Source: UBA1081 sp045537555
GTDB taxonomy: Bacteria; Bacillota; Clostridia; Oscillospirales; Acutalibacteraceae
DNA: 5,071 nucleotides
Reading direction: 5' to 3'
Assembly (NCBI GenBank): GCA_045537555.1
Contig: JAZSPR010000043.1
Span: 1-5,071, forward strand
The position numbers were made by a program, and so were the translations under genes. Positions 1-5,050 of the stretch are shown here, piece by piece (position 1 is the stretch's first letter; the number at the start of each line of letters is the position of its first letter). The notes under the pieces are model-generated. The model searched no databases. It was not told the origin of the DNA and saw nothing but the letters and a program-made list of their open reading frames with translations.

Positions 1-162
1 CAGCATAATCCAAGGCACAACTCTGCCTTCTTGGTAGATAAAAATCAAACAAAATTAATCGTAGTTGGGGGATACTCTGATTCTGCTTGTTTTTATCAAT
101 TATTTTTTGCTTTTATGCAGTTTTTAGAGGTGCCCAATTGGGAATTCTCAATTCGTAATTAG
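1..162 (+). CDS. Possible 3' end of an unrecognised gene (partial, doubtful)
   Basis: Frame 1 is open from the first base to a TAG at 160-162, giving 53 codons with no start inside the window that looks convincing. The other two forward frames stop within the first 40 bases. The peptide contains a hydrophobic stretch reading LIVVGGYSDSACFYQLFF; I do not recognise the family. Codon use (CCA, AGG, TTA, TTG, GGG, TCT) differs from the heavily biased genes downstream. The last eight or so codons lie inside the 7-bp-periodic AATT array (136-160), so if the gene is real its C-terminus and stop codon come from the repeat. It could equally be chance open frame in AT-rich spacer or a decayed gene. The sequence left of the window is needed to decide. 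Confidence 0.25.
   Translation, partial: QHNPRHNSAFLVDKNQTKLIVVGGYSDSACFYQLFFAFMQFLEVPNWEFSIRN
136..160. repeat. Left heptad AATT array of the intergenic element
   Basis: AATT occurs at 136-139, 143-146, 150-153 and 157-160, that is, at exact 7-bp steps, with the triplets GGG, CTC and CGT between them. Bases 151-160 (ATTCGTAATT) are an inverted copy, with one mismatch, of 221-230 (AATTGCGAAT), so this array and the right-hand one could pair around the central hairpins. Short AATT-phased repeats of this style occur between genes in many Clostridia as far as I recall; that is from memory and was not searched. Confidence 0.75.
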
Positions 163-165
163 CGG

Positions 166-215
166 AAGCCCTACGGGCTTGAATTATATAAATGAATCAA
201 AAGGCGAAGCCTTTT
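166..215. repeat. Two GC-cored hairpins at the centre of the element
   Basis: There are two perfect short hairpins. The first is AAGCCC-TAC-GGGCTT at 166-180, with 6-bp arms and a 3-base loop. The second is AAAAGGC-GAA-GCCTTTT at 199-215, with 7-bp arms and a 3-base loop. They are separated by 18 AT-rich bases. Neither is a convincing terminator: the second has only a short T stretch, shared with its own stem. Their form (GC core, triloop) resembles the hairpins at the other edge of the window (4916-5018), though the sequences differ. Confidence 0.75.
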
Positions 216-218
216 CCT

Positions 219-253
219 TTAATTGCGAATTACGCATTGCGCATTGCGAATTA
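219..253. repeat. Right heptad array of the intergenic element
   Basis: Five consecutive 7-mers fill this segment: TTAATTG, CGAATTA, CGCATTG, CGCATTG and CGAATTA. The third and fourth are identical and the second and fifth are identical, so the array is visibly built from 7-bp units. It ends about 25 bases before the ribosome binding site of the dehydrogenase gene, so it probably lies in or just upstream of that gene's leader. I see no clear -35/-10 pair for that gene in this region. Confidence 0.8.
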
Positions 254-278
254 TTAAAATTTCTAAAAATTTTATTTC

Positions 279-285
279 AAAGGAG
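279..285 (+). promoter_or_regulatory. Ribosome binding site of the dehydrogenase gene
   Basis: AAAGGAG lies 8 bases before the ATG at 294. It is strong and well spaced, and it fixes the start codon. The sequence between it and the repeat array is nearly pure A/T. Confidence 0.85.
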
Positions 286-293
286 AAATAAAA

Positions 294-1457
294 ATGTCAG
301 ACAAACTTAAGTATGCCATTATAGGCATCGGTAACATGGGTTCATCCCACATAAAAATGTATACAGACGGCAAAATCAAGGAAATGGAGCTTGTTGCAGT
401 CTGTGACATAAAGCAGGACAGACTTGACTTTGCTCTCACTCAGGTGCCCGATGTAAAGACATTCACAAGCACAGACGAACTTCTTGACAGCGGTCTTGTT
501 GATGCAATTATCATCGCTACTCCCCATTATCTCCACCCCGTTCTTTCAAGACAGGCTCTTGAAAAGGGCATCAATGTTCTCTGCGAAAAGCCCGCAGGAG
601 TTTTTACAAAGGATGTCCGTGAACTCAACGAATATGTAAAGACTCAGGATAAGACATTTGCTCTTATGTACAACCAGAGAACAAACCACATCTACCGCAA
701 GGCAAAGGAACTTGTTGAAAGCGGTGTTTACGGTGAAATCAGAAGAACAAACTGGATTATTACTGACTGGTACCGTACACAGGGCTACTATAATTCAGGC
801 GGATGGAGAGCAACATGGGACGGCGAAGGCGGCGGTGTTCTTATGAATCAGGCACCCCACAACCTCGACCTCTGGCAGTGGATATGCGGTATGCCCTCAA
901 AGATTACTGCATTCTGTCACAACGGCAAGTGGCACGACATTGAAGTTGAAGATGATGTAACTATCTATGCCGAATATCCCAACGGAGCAACAGGCGTATT
1001 CATCACCACAACAGGTGACTGCCCCGGTGACAACAGACTCGAAATTACTCTTGATAAGGCAAGAATTATCTGCACAGGCAACGAAATCGAAGTTGTTGAA
1101 CTCAGCGAAAAGCTTTCAGAGTACACATATGCTTCTGAAGACGGCTTCAAAAAGCTCGAACATAATGTTATTGAAGTTGAAACAGACGGCATGAATGAAC
1201 AGCACTCAGGTGTTACAAACGCGTTCTCAGCTCACATTCTTCACGGTACTCCTCTTGTTGCTGAAGGTATCGAAGGTATCAACGGTCTTACAATCTGTAA
1301 TGCGGCTTACCTTTCATCATGGCTCGGCAATGTTCCCGTGACACTTCCTCTTGACGAAGACCTCTATCTTGAAGAGCTTAACAAGAGAAGAGCAACTTCA
1401 AAGGCAAAGAAGGATGTCAAAGAAACAGTTCAGGCAGATATGTCATCAACATTTTAA
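294..1457 (+). CDS. Gfo/Idh/MocA-family NAD(P)-dependent oxidoreductase
   Basis: This is a cytoplasmic dehydrogenase of 387 residues, a usual length for the family, which oxidises or reduces sugars, inositols or sugar acids with NAD(P). The N-terminal Rossmann fold (about 6-125) begins with GIGNMG at 11-16, the dinucleotide-binding glycine motif. ATPHYLH at 75-81 follows, then the family hallmark EKP at 98-100, whose Lys99 is the usual catalytic lysine. The C-terminal half (about 130-350) has the typical GGG...H..D arrangement: Gly179-181, His189 and Asp192, the expected substrate-side residues. The last 25 residues are charged and probably a flexible tail. The start is supported by the AAAGGAG site 8 bases upstream. 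A terminator follows at 1471-1500, so the gene is probably transcribed alone or with upstream genes. The substrate cannot be named; the KDG kinase nearby hints at sugar-acid metabolism (inference). Confidence 0.93.
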   Translation: MSDKLKYAIIGIGNMGSSHIKMYTDGKIKEMELVAVCDIKQDRLDFALTQVPDVKTFTSTDELLDSGLVDAIIIATPHYLHPVLSRQALEKGINVLCEKPAGVFTKDVRELNEYVKTQDKTFALMYNQRTNHIYRKAKELVESGVYGEIRRTNWIITDWYRTQGYYNSGGWRATWDGEGGGVLMNQAPHNLDLWQWICGMPSKITAFCHNGKWHDIEVEDDVTIYAEYPNGATGVFITTTGDCPGDNRLEITLDKARIICTGNEIEVVELSEKLSEYTYASEDGFKKLEHNVIEVETDGMNEQHSGVTNAFSAHILHGTPLVAEGIEGINGLTICNAAYLSSWLGNVPVTLPLDEDLYLEELNKRRATSKAKKDVKETVQADMSSTF

Positions 1458-1466
1458 TTGAATTAA
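1454..1466. repeat. 13-bp palindrome, copy 1
   Basis: TTAATTGAATTAA is a perfect palindrome around a central G. It overlaps the TAA stop (1455-1457) of the dehydrogenase gene. The identical 13-mer recurs at 1525-1537. Its AT-richness means chance is possible, but two exact copies 71 bp apart are notable. Confidence 0.5.
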
Positions 1467-1470
1467 CATC

Positions 1471-1500
1471 AAAGCAGTCACTTTGTGTGGCTGCTTTTTT
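1471..1500 (+). terminator. Rho-independent terminator after the dehydrogenase gene
   Basis: Arms 1471-1481 (AAAGCAGTCAC) and 1487-1497 pair over 11 positions with one T-G wobble, closing a 5-base loop (TTTGT). A run of six T's at 1495-1500 forms the end of the stem and the tail. It sits 13 bases after the stop codon, which is a good position. It separates the dehydrogenase transcript from the sodium-pump genes. Confidence 0.9.
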
Positions 1501-1524
1501 CTGTAAAATTACACAAATTACAAA

Positions 1525-1537
1525 TTAATTGAATTAA
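1525..1537. repeat. 13-bp palindrome, copy 2 (possible operator)
   Basis: This is a second exact copy of TTAATTGAATTAA, lying about 55 bp upstream of the -35 region assigned to the OadB-like gene. The perfect palindrome here extends one base to each side (1524-1538). Nine of the bases (TTGAATTAA) also occur at 3132-3140, where they cover the -35 box of the kinase promoter. A regulator site is possible but unproven. Confidence 0.35.
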
Positions 1538-1591
1538 TATACATATAATTAGGATATAATGCATAAAGTTTATTTTTTTGTATTTTTATTA

Positions 1592-1620
1592 GTGAAATTT
1601 CAGATTTTATGTGCTATAAT
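1592..1620 (+). promoter_or_regulatory. Promoter of the sodium-pump genes (extended -10)
   Basis: TATAAT at 1615-1620 is a perfect -10 box preceded by TGC, which gives an extended -10 (TGNTATAAT). The -35 box GTGAAA at 1592-1597, with a 17-base spacer, matches 4 of 6 consensus positions. Transcription would start near 1627, giving a leader of roughly 37 bases that contains a small 5-bp stem (1635-1639 with 1645-1649) just before the ribosome site. Two further TATAAT strings at 1544-1549 and 1555-1560 lack a well-spaced -35 box. Confidence 0.75.
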
Positions 1621-1663
1621 TGTTGCGATATTATAACGGGAAATCCGTTTATGGAGGTAAAAA

Positions 1664-2764
1664 ATGGACGTACTCTTACAAACAGTAATGGGAATTGAAA
1701 TTGGTCACATCATTATGTGGGCAATCGGCGGCATCCTTATTTATCTTGCGATAAAAAAGGAAATGGAACCCTCACTTCTTCTTCCCATGGGATTTGGCGC
1801 AATTCTTGTTAACTTGCCTTTCTCAGGCGCACAGGCTGTTATTGACCATATTTTTGAAATCGGTATCAACAGCCACGAACTTATGCCCCTCGTTCTCTTC
1901 ATCGGTATCGGTGCCATGATTGACTTTGAGCCTCTGCTCTCAAATCCGAAGCTTATGTTATTCGGCGCGGCTGCACAGTTCGGTATTTTCTTCACAATGT
2001 TCCTTGCAACACTTTTCGGTTTCGATGTTTACGACGCAGGTTCAGTTGCTATTATCGGTGCTGCTGACGGTCCTACATCAATCTTTGTTGCACAGACACT
2101 CAACTCAACTTACACAGCGGCTATCATGGTTGCGGCATATTCATATATGGCGCTCGTACCCATTGTTCAGCCTCCTATCATCAAGCTCTGCACAACAAAG
2201 AAAGAGCGTCTTATCAGAATGAAAAACACAAAGAAAAAGGTTTCAAAGACAACAAGAATCCTTTTCCCCATCTTTGTTACAATCATTGTAGGACTTGTTG
2301 CTCCTGATGCAGTTGCTCTCATCGGTTTCCTTATGTTCGGTAACCTTATCAGAGAATGCGGTGTTCTCAATTCACTTTCACAGACAGCACAGAATGTTCT
2401 TGCAAACCTTATCACAATCTTCCTCGGCATCACAATTGCTTCAAGAATGACTGCTGCTGAATTCCTTCGTGTTGAAACAATCATCATTATGCTTCTCGGC
2501 CTTGTTGCATTCGTTTTCGATACATTCGGCGGTGTTATGCTTGCAAAGCTTATGAACCTCTTCCTTAAAGAAGGTAACAAGATCAACCCCATGATCGGTG
2601 CTGCAGGTATCTCAGCATTCCCCATGGCATCACGAGTTGTTAACAAAATGGGTCTTGAAGAAGATAAGACAAACTTCCTGCTCATGCAGGCTGTAGGTGT
2701 CAACGTTTCCGGTCAGGTTGCATCAGTTATCGCAGGCGGTCTTATTCTCGCATTCGTAAAGTAA
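1664..2764 (+). CDS. oadB: Sodium-translocating decarboxylase beta subunit (OadB/GcdB/MmdB family)
   Basis: This is an integral membrane protein of 366 residues, close to the shorter (GcdB/MmdB-like) members. In the complex it decarboxylates carboxybiotin and exports sodium ions. Hydrophobic segments run through the whole chain (about ten), with a Lys/Arg-rich loop at about 174-198 that should be cytoplasmic. The family signature GAADGPTSI is at 132-140. By comparison with mutagenesis of Klebsiella OadB from memory, the key residues all appear: Asp135 (D203 there), Tyr161 (Y229), Asn308 (N373), Gly312 (G377), Ser317 (S382) and Arg324 (R389), with spacing preserved in each cluster. GGAGG at 1653-1657 lies 6 bases before the ATG. 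The gamma-like gene follows after 13 bases. The substrate (oxaloacetate, methylmalonyl-CoA, glutaconyl-CoA) is set by the missing alpha subunit and cannot be read here; the symbol denotes the family. Confidence 0.93.
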   Translation: MDVLLQTVMGIEIGHIIMWAIGGILIYLAIKKEMEPSLLLPMGFGAILVNLPFSGAQAVIDHIFEIGINSHELMPLVLFIGIGAMIDFEPLLSNPKLMLFGAAAQFGIFFTMFLATLFGFDVYDAGSVAIIGAADGPTSIFVAQTLNSTYTAAIMVAAYSYMALVPIVQPPIIKLCTTKKERLIRMKNTKKKVSKTTRILFPIFVTIIVGLVAPDAVALIGFLMFGNLIRECGVLNSLSQTAQNVLANLITIFLGITIASRMTAAEFLRVETIIIMLLGLVAFVFDTFGGVMLAKLMNLFLKEGNKINPMIGAAGISAFPMASRVVNKMGLEEDKTNFLLMQAVGVNVSGQVASVIAGGLILAFVK

Positions 2765-2777
2765 GGAGGGTTTCACA

Positions 2778-3071
2778 ATGGAATTTGAATCAATGGCAAA
2801 TGTACTTGAAGAAGTTTCAAGTGAAGCTGTTTCTGAAGCAGTAGTTGAATCATCCGGTTTTATCGGCACATTCTTTACAGATTTTGCAAATGATTTTGTT
2901 GCTTTTTTCAGCAACATGGGTGAAATTGATGCTGAAGCAGTTATGGAAGTTCTTAAAATAATGGGACTCGGCATGGTTGGTATCTTCGGTGTTACAGGCA
3001 TCATTATCCTTCTTGTTTCTCTTCTTAACAATATAACATCAAGAGAGAAAAAACAAAAAGAAGATAAATAA
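2778..3071 (+). CDS. Small OadG-like membrane protein (decarboxylase gamma subunit candidate)
   Basis: This protein has 97 residues and one clear transmembrane segment at about 61-84 (GLGMVGIFGVTGIIILLVSLL region), followed by a short highly charged tail rich in Lys and Glu. The Gly-Met-x-x-Ile-Phe pattern at the start of the membrane helix is like that of OadG-family gamma subunits, which anchor and assemble sodium-pump decarboxylases. It is odd in that about 60 residues precede the helix: an acidic Ser/Glu/Ala/Val stretch (1-27), then a Phe-rich segment (28-48). Classical gamma subunits, as I know them, have the helix near the N-terminus and a longer C-terminal linker. AAGGAGG at 2763-2769 overlaps the stop codon of the upstream beta-subunit gene, with 8 bases to the ATG, so the two are surely co-transcribed and probably translationally coupled. 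The assignment leans on this context as much as on sequence. Confidence 0.8.
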   Translation: MEFESMANVLEEVSSEAVSEAVVESSGFIGTFFTDFANDFVAFFSNMGEIDAEAVMEVLKIMGLGMVGIFGVTGIIILLVSLLNNITSREKKQKEDK

Positions 3072-3080
3072 TAAAAAACA

Positions 3081-3120
3081 GAGCTGTTACGGTAATAAAC
3101 CATGACAGCTCATTTTTTTT
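3081..3120 (+). terminator. Rho-independent terminator after the sodium-pump genes
   Basis: GAGCTGT (3081-3087) pairs with ACAGCTC (3105-3111). The stem continues with T-G and A-T pairs, one C/A mismatch, then GGT (3091-3093) with ACC (3099-3101), leaving a 5-base loop. Eight T's follow at 3113-3120. It begins 10 bases after the stop codon. It separates the pump pair from the kinase promoter. Confidence 0.9.
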
Positions 3121-3131
3121 ATCATTTTATC

Positions 3132-3160
3132 TTGAATTAACTGTTTATAACGGGTATAAT
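3132..3160 (+). promoter_or_regulatory. Promoter of the kdgK-yfbR unit
   Basis: TTGAAT (3132-3137) and TATAAT (3155-3160) are separated by exactly 17 bases: a 4/6 -35 box and a perfect -10 box. The expected start of transcription, near 3167, leaves a leader of about 24 bases before the ATG at 3191. The -35 box lies inside TTGAATTAA, shared with the palindromes at 1454 and 1525. Confidence 0.85.
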
Positions 3161-3178
3161 TATATTAAATAAAATAAC

Positions 3179-3183
3179 GGAGG
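3179..3183 (+). promoter_or_regulatory. Ribosome binding site deciding the kdgK start
   Basis: GGAGG lies 7 bases before the ATG at 3191. The alternative in-frame ATG at 3227 is where most family members would begin, but it has only a weak purine stretch upstream. The site therefore favours the longer protein. Confidence 0.7.
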
Positions 3184-3190
3184 CATTTAT

Positions 3191-4291
3191 ATGTCATTAA
3201 TTCAGTTAAAGAAAAAAGAAGATTGTATGTTTGATATGATTTCACTCGGTGAAGTTATGCTTCGTCTTGATCCCGGTGAAATGAGAGTAAGAAATGCCCG
3301 TCAGTTCACAGTATGGGAAGGCGGCGGAGAATATAACGTTGCAAGAGGCTTACGACGTTGCTTCGGTATGAAGACAGCTGTTGTAACAGCACTTGCTGAT
3401 AACGATGTGGGACGTCTTGTTGAAGATTTTATTCTTCAGGGCGGTGTTGATACATCATTCATCAAGTGGGTACCTTATGACGGAACGGGCAGAAAAGTAA
3501 GAAACGGTCTGAATTTCACCGAAAGAGGCTTCGGTATCAGAGGCGCTTCGGGTGTTTCTGACAGAGGAAACACAGCTGTTTCACAGCTAAAGCCCGGTGA
3601 CATTGACTGGGATTATATTTTTGGTACTCTCGGTGTAAGATGGCTCCATACAGGCGGTATTTTTGCCGCACTCTCCGAAACAACTGCAGAAGTTGTTGTT
3701 GAAGCCGTTAAAAAAGCAAAGGAATACGGCACAATCGTTTCCTATGACCTCAACTACCGTCCTTCACTCTGGAATGACATCGGCGGTAAGGCAAAGGCAC
3801 AGGAAGTCAACAAGACTATCGCTCCCTATATTGATGTTATGATAGGTAACGAAGAAGATTTTACAGCATGTCTCGGCTTTGAAATTGAAGGTAATGACGA
3901 AAACCTCAAGGAGCTTAATCTTGACGGTTATGTAAAAATGCTCGGCGAAGTATGTAAGGTTTACCCCAACTTCAAGGTTATTGCAACAACTCTCCGTACA
4001 GTAAAAACAGCAACAGTCAACGACTGGAGTGCTATGGTTTACGCAAATGGCGAAGTATACAAGGGACTTGAACTTCCCGGTCTTGAAATTCTTGACAGAG
4101 TAGGCGGCGGTGACTCATTCGCATCAGGACTTGTTTACGGCCTTATGACTTATGACGATGCTCAGAAAGCTGTAAATTACGGTGTTGCACACGGTGCACT
4201 CGCAATGACAACACCCGGCGACACTTCAACTGCAAGACTTAAGGAAGTTGAAGGCCTCATCGGCGGTGCAGGTGCGAGAGTACAGAGATGA
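3191..4291 (+). CDS. kdgK: PfkB-family sugar kinase, probable 2-keto-3-deoxygluconate kinase
   Basis: This is a cytoplasmic ribokinase-fold kinase of 366 residues. It probably phosphorylates 2-keto-3-deoxygluconate (KDG) to KDPG with ATP, the step before aldol cleavage to pyruvate and glyceraldehyde-3-phosphate in hexuronate and gluconate breakdown. SLGEVMLRLDPG near 18-29 is the usual opening. The first PfkB signature, with Gly44-Gly46, Asn49 and Ala51, binds substrate. DLNYRPSLW at 186-194 is typical of KDG kinases, and NEED at 220-223 is the conserved mid-domain motif. The second signature at 302-309 (DRVGGGDS) carries the catalytic base Asp308, with GGGD in place of the commoner GAGD. The ribosome site supports the ATG at 3191, which adds 12 residues (Lys-rich) before the usual start at Met13. 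It has its own promoter; no KDPG aldolase gene follows. Related sugar specificity (fructose, ribose) is possible but less likely. Confidence 0.9.
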   Translation: MSLIQLKKKEDCMFDMISLGEVMLRLDPGEMRVRNARQFTVWEGGGEYNVARGLRRCFGMKTAVVTALADNDVGRLVEDFILQGGVDTSFIKWVPYDGTGRKVRNGLNFTERGFGIRGASGVSDRGNTAVSQLKPGDIDWDYIFGTLGVRWLHTGGIFAALSETTAEVVVEAVKKAKEYGTIVSYDLNYRPSLWNDIGGKAKAQEVNKTIAPYIDVMIGNEEDFTACLGFEIEGNDENLKELNLDGYVKMLGEVCKVYPNFKVIATTLRTVKTATVNDWSAMVYANGEVYKGLELPGLEILDRVGGGDSFASGLVYGLMTYDDAQKAVNYGVAHGALAMTTPGDTSTARLKEVEGLIGGAGARVQR

Positions 4292-4872
4292 TGAACAGTC
4301 ATTTTTACGCATTTCTTTCAAGGATGAAATATATCAACCGTTGGGCACTTATGCGTAACACAAGTGCCGATACACTCAGTCAGCATTCGCATGAGGTGTC
4401 TGCTGTGGCTTATGTGCTGTGTGTTATCGGCAACCGACGTTACAGCAAGGCTTACAACGGTGAAAGGGCATCACTTTTGGGGCTTTTTCACGATATGCCC
4501 GAAATCATTACGGGGGACTTGCCCACTCCCGTGAAATATTTCAATCCCGAAATAAAAGATGCATATAAAAAGGTTGAAGCTGTGGCATCGGAGAAACTTC
4601 TTGCCACGCTTCCCGATGATTTAAGAGAAGATTTTGACTTCCTTTTCAATGAAAAGGAAAGTGACCAAGAGTTGTGGAAAATTGTGAAAGCGGCAGATAA
4701 AATATCGGCACTTATCAAGTGCATTGAAGAGAGAAAAGCCGGAAATATGGAGTTTGTAAAGGCAGAACAGTCCACACTTGAAGCAATAAAAAATATGAAT
4801 ATGCCCGAAGCAGACGATTTTATAAAAGATTTCCTTCCGGCGTATGAACTGACATTAGACCAGCTTACATAA
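4288..4872 (+). CDS. yfbR: YfbR-type HD-domain 5'-deoxynucleotidase
   Basis: This 194-residue soluble metal-dependent phosphohydrolase removes phosphate from deoxyribonucleoside 5'-monophosphates, helping to balance dNMP pools. It aligns with E. coli YfbR (199 residues, recalled from memory) almost position for position. Arg18-Trp19 is the substrate-selecting pair, His33, His68-Asp69 and Asp137 are the metal ligands of the HD fold, Glu72 is the catalytic-site acid, and GDLPTPVKYF at 76-85 is a family hallmark. This shared numbering supports the ATG at 4288 over the adjacent ATG at 4291. The start overlaps the kinase stop as ATGA (4288-4291), and the ribosome site is weak, so translation probably depends on re-initiation after kdgK. 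Codon use is less biased than in the four upstream genes (more AAA and GTG), which suggests lower expression. No classical terminator follows. No functional link to KDG metabolism is known to me. Confidence 0.95.
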   Translation: MMNSHFYAFLSRMKYINRWALMRNTSADTLSQHSHEVSAVAYVLCVIGNRRYSKAYNGERASLLGLFHDMPEIITGDLPTPVKYFNPEIKDAYKKVEAVASEKLLATLPDDLREDFDFLFNEKESDQELWKIVKAADKISALIKCIEERKAGNMEFVKAEQSTLEAIKNMNMPEADDFIKDFLPAYELTLDQLT

Positions 4873-4873
4873 A

Positions 4874-4908
4874 CAATAATTTATCGAGCAGAGCTCGATA
4901 AATTATTG
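4874..4908. repeat. Perfect 16-bp inverted repeat after yfbR
   Basis: Arms 4874-4889 and 4893-4908 are perfect reverse complements around the 3-base loop AGA. The repeat starts 2 bases after the yfbR stop codon. No T run follows, so it is not a standard terminator, although it could stabilise or help end the mRNA. It is followed directly by AG and then TGATGT, so it may be the first and largest hairpin of the array that follows. Confidence 0.85.
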
Positions 4909-4910
4909 AG

Positions 4911-4996
4911 TGATGTTTGCCTGACGGCAAATGATGTATTGCTACGCAAAATGATGTATGACCTGCGGTCAAGTGATGTTTTTGCCTTCGGCAAAA
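4911..4996. repeat. TGATGT-hairpin array (four units)
   Basis: TGATGT occurs at 4911, 4932, 4952 and 4974, spaced 21, 20 and 22 bp, and each copy is followed at once or within two bases by a different hairpin. The hairpins are TTTGCC-TGAC-GGCAAA (4916-4931, sharing one T with the first TGATGT), TTGC-TAC-GCAA (4939-4949), GACC-TGC-GGTC (4960-4970) and TTTTGCC-TTC-GGCAAAA (4980-4996). The linker is constant, while the stems differ in sequence but stay self-complementary. It is not a CRISPR: the constant part is 6 bp and the variable parts are palindromic. Its role is unknown. Confidence 0.8.
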
Positions 4997-5003
4997 GTTT
5001 CGG

Positions 5004-5018
5004 AAGGGCTTTGCCCTT
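5004..5018. repeat. Further GC-cored hairpin
   Basis: AAGGGC-TTT-GCCCTT has perfect 6-bp arms and a 3-base loop. It follows the TGATGT array by seven bases but has no TGATGT before it. An AT-rich stretch containing TATAAT (5025-5030) comes next. Confidence 0.7.
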
Positions 5019-5050
5019 ACCCATTATAATATTGTATAAAAATAAATTTT

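Noticed and set aside
37..97. 8-bp inverted repeat GATAAAAA / TTTTTATC
   Set aside because: The arms are AT-only apart from one pair, and the loop is 45 bases. This is expected by chance in AT-rich sequence.
199..220. Terminator for the gene at the left edge
   Set aside because: The 7-bp hairpin has no separate T run after it, and it forms part of the repeat element.
1529..1560. Second promoter for the sodium-pump genes (TTGAAT to TATAAT)
   Set aside because: The spacer is 20 bases, outside the usual 16-19. The extended -10 promoter at 1615-1620 is better and closer.
1635..1649. Leader riboswitch or attenuator before the OadB-like gene
   Set aside because: There is only a 5-bp stem in a leader of about 37 bases, too short for a known riboswitch and with no T run.
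2167..2703. 178-codon open frame on the minus strand
   Set aside because: It lies entirely antisense to the beta-subunit gene, whose conserved motifs are clear. The antisense peptide is Arg/Ser/Ile-rich with no recognisable motif, as expected from a shadow of a codon-biased gene.
2723..3103. 126-codon open frame on the minus strand
   Set aside because: It is antisense to the gamma-like gene and to the terminator. A gene starting inside a terminator stem is unlikely, and the composition is typical of a shadow frame.
4911..4996. CRISPR array
   Set aside because: The constant part is only 6 bp, the period is 20-22 bp, and the variable segments are palindromic hairpins and not unique spacers.
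5025..5030. Promoter -10 box (TATAAT) near the window end
   Set aside because: The position 17 bases upstream reads GGAAGG, which is not a -35 box, and no gene start follows before the window ends.
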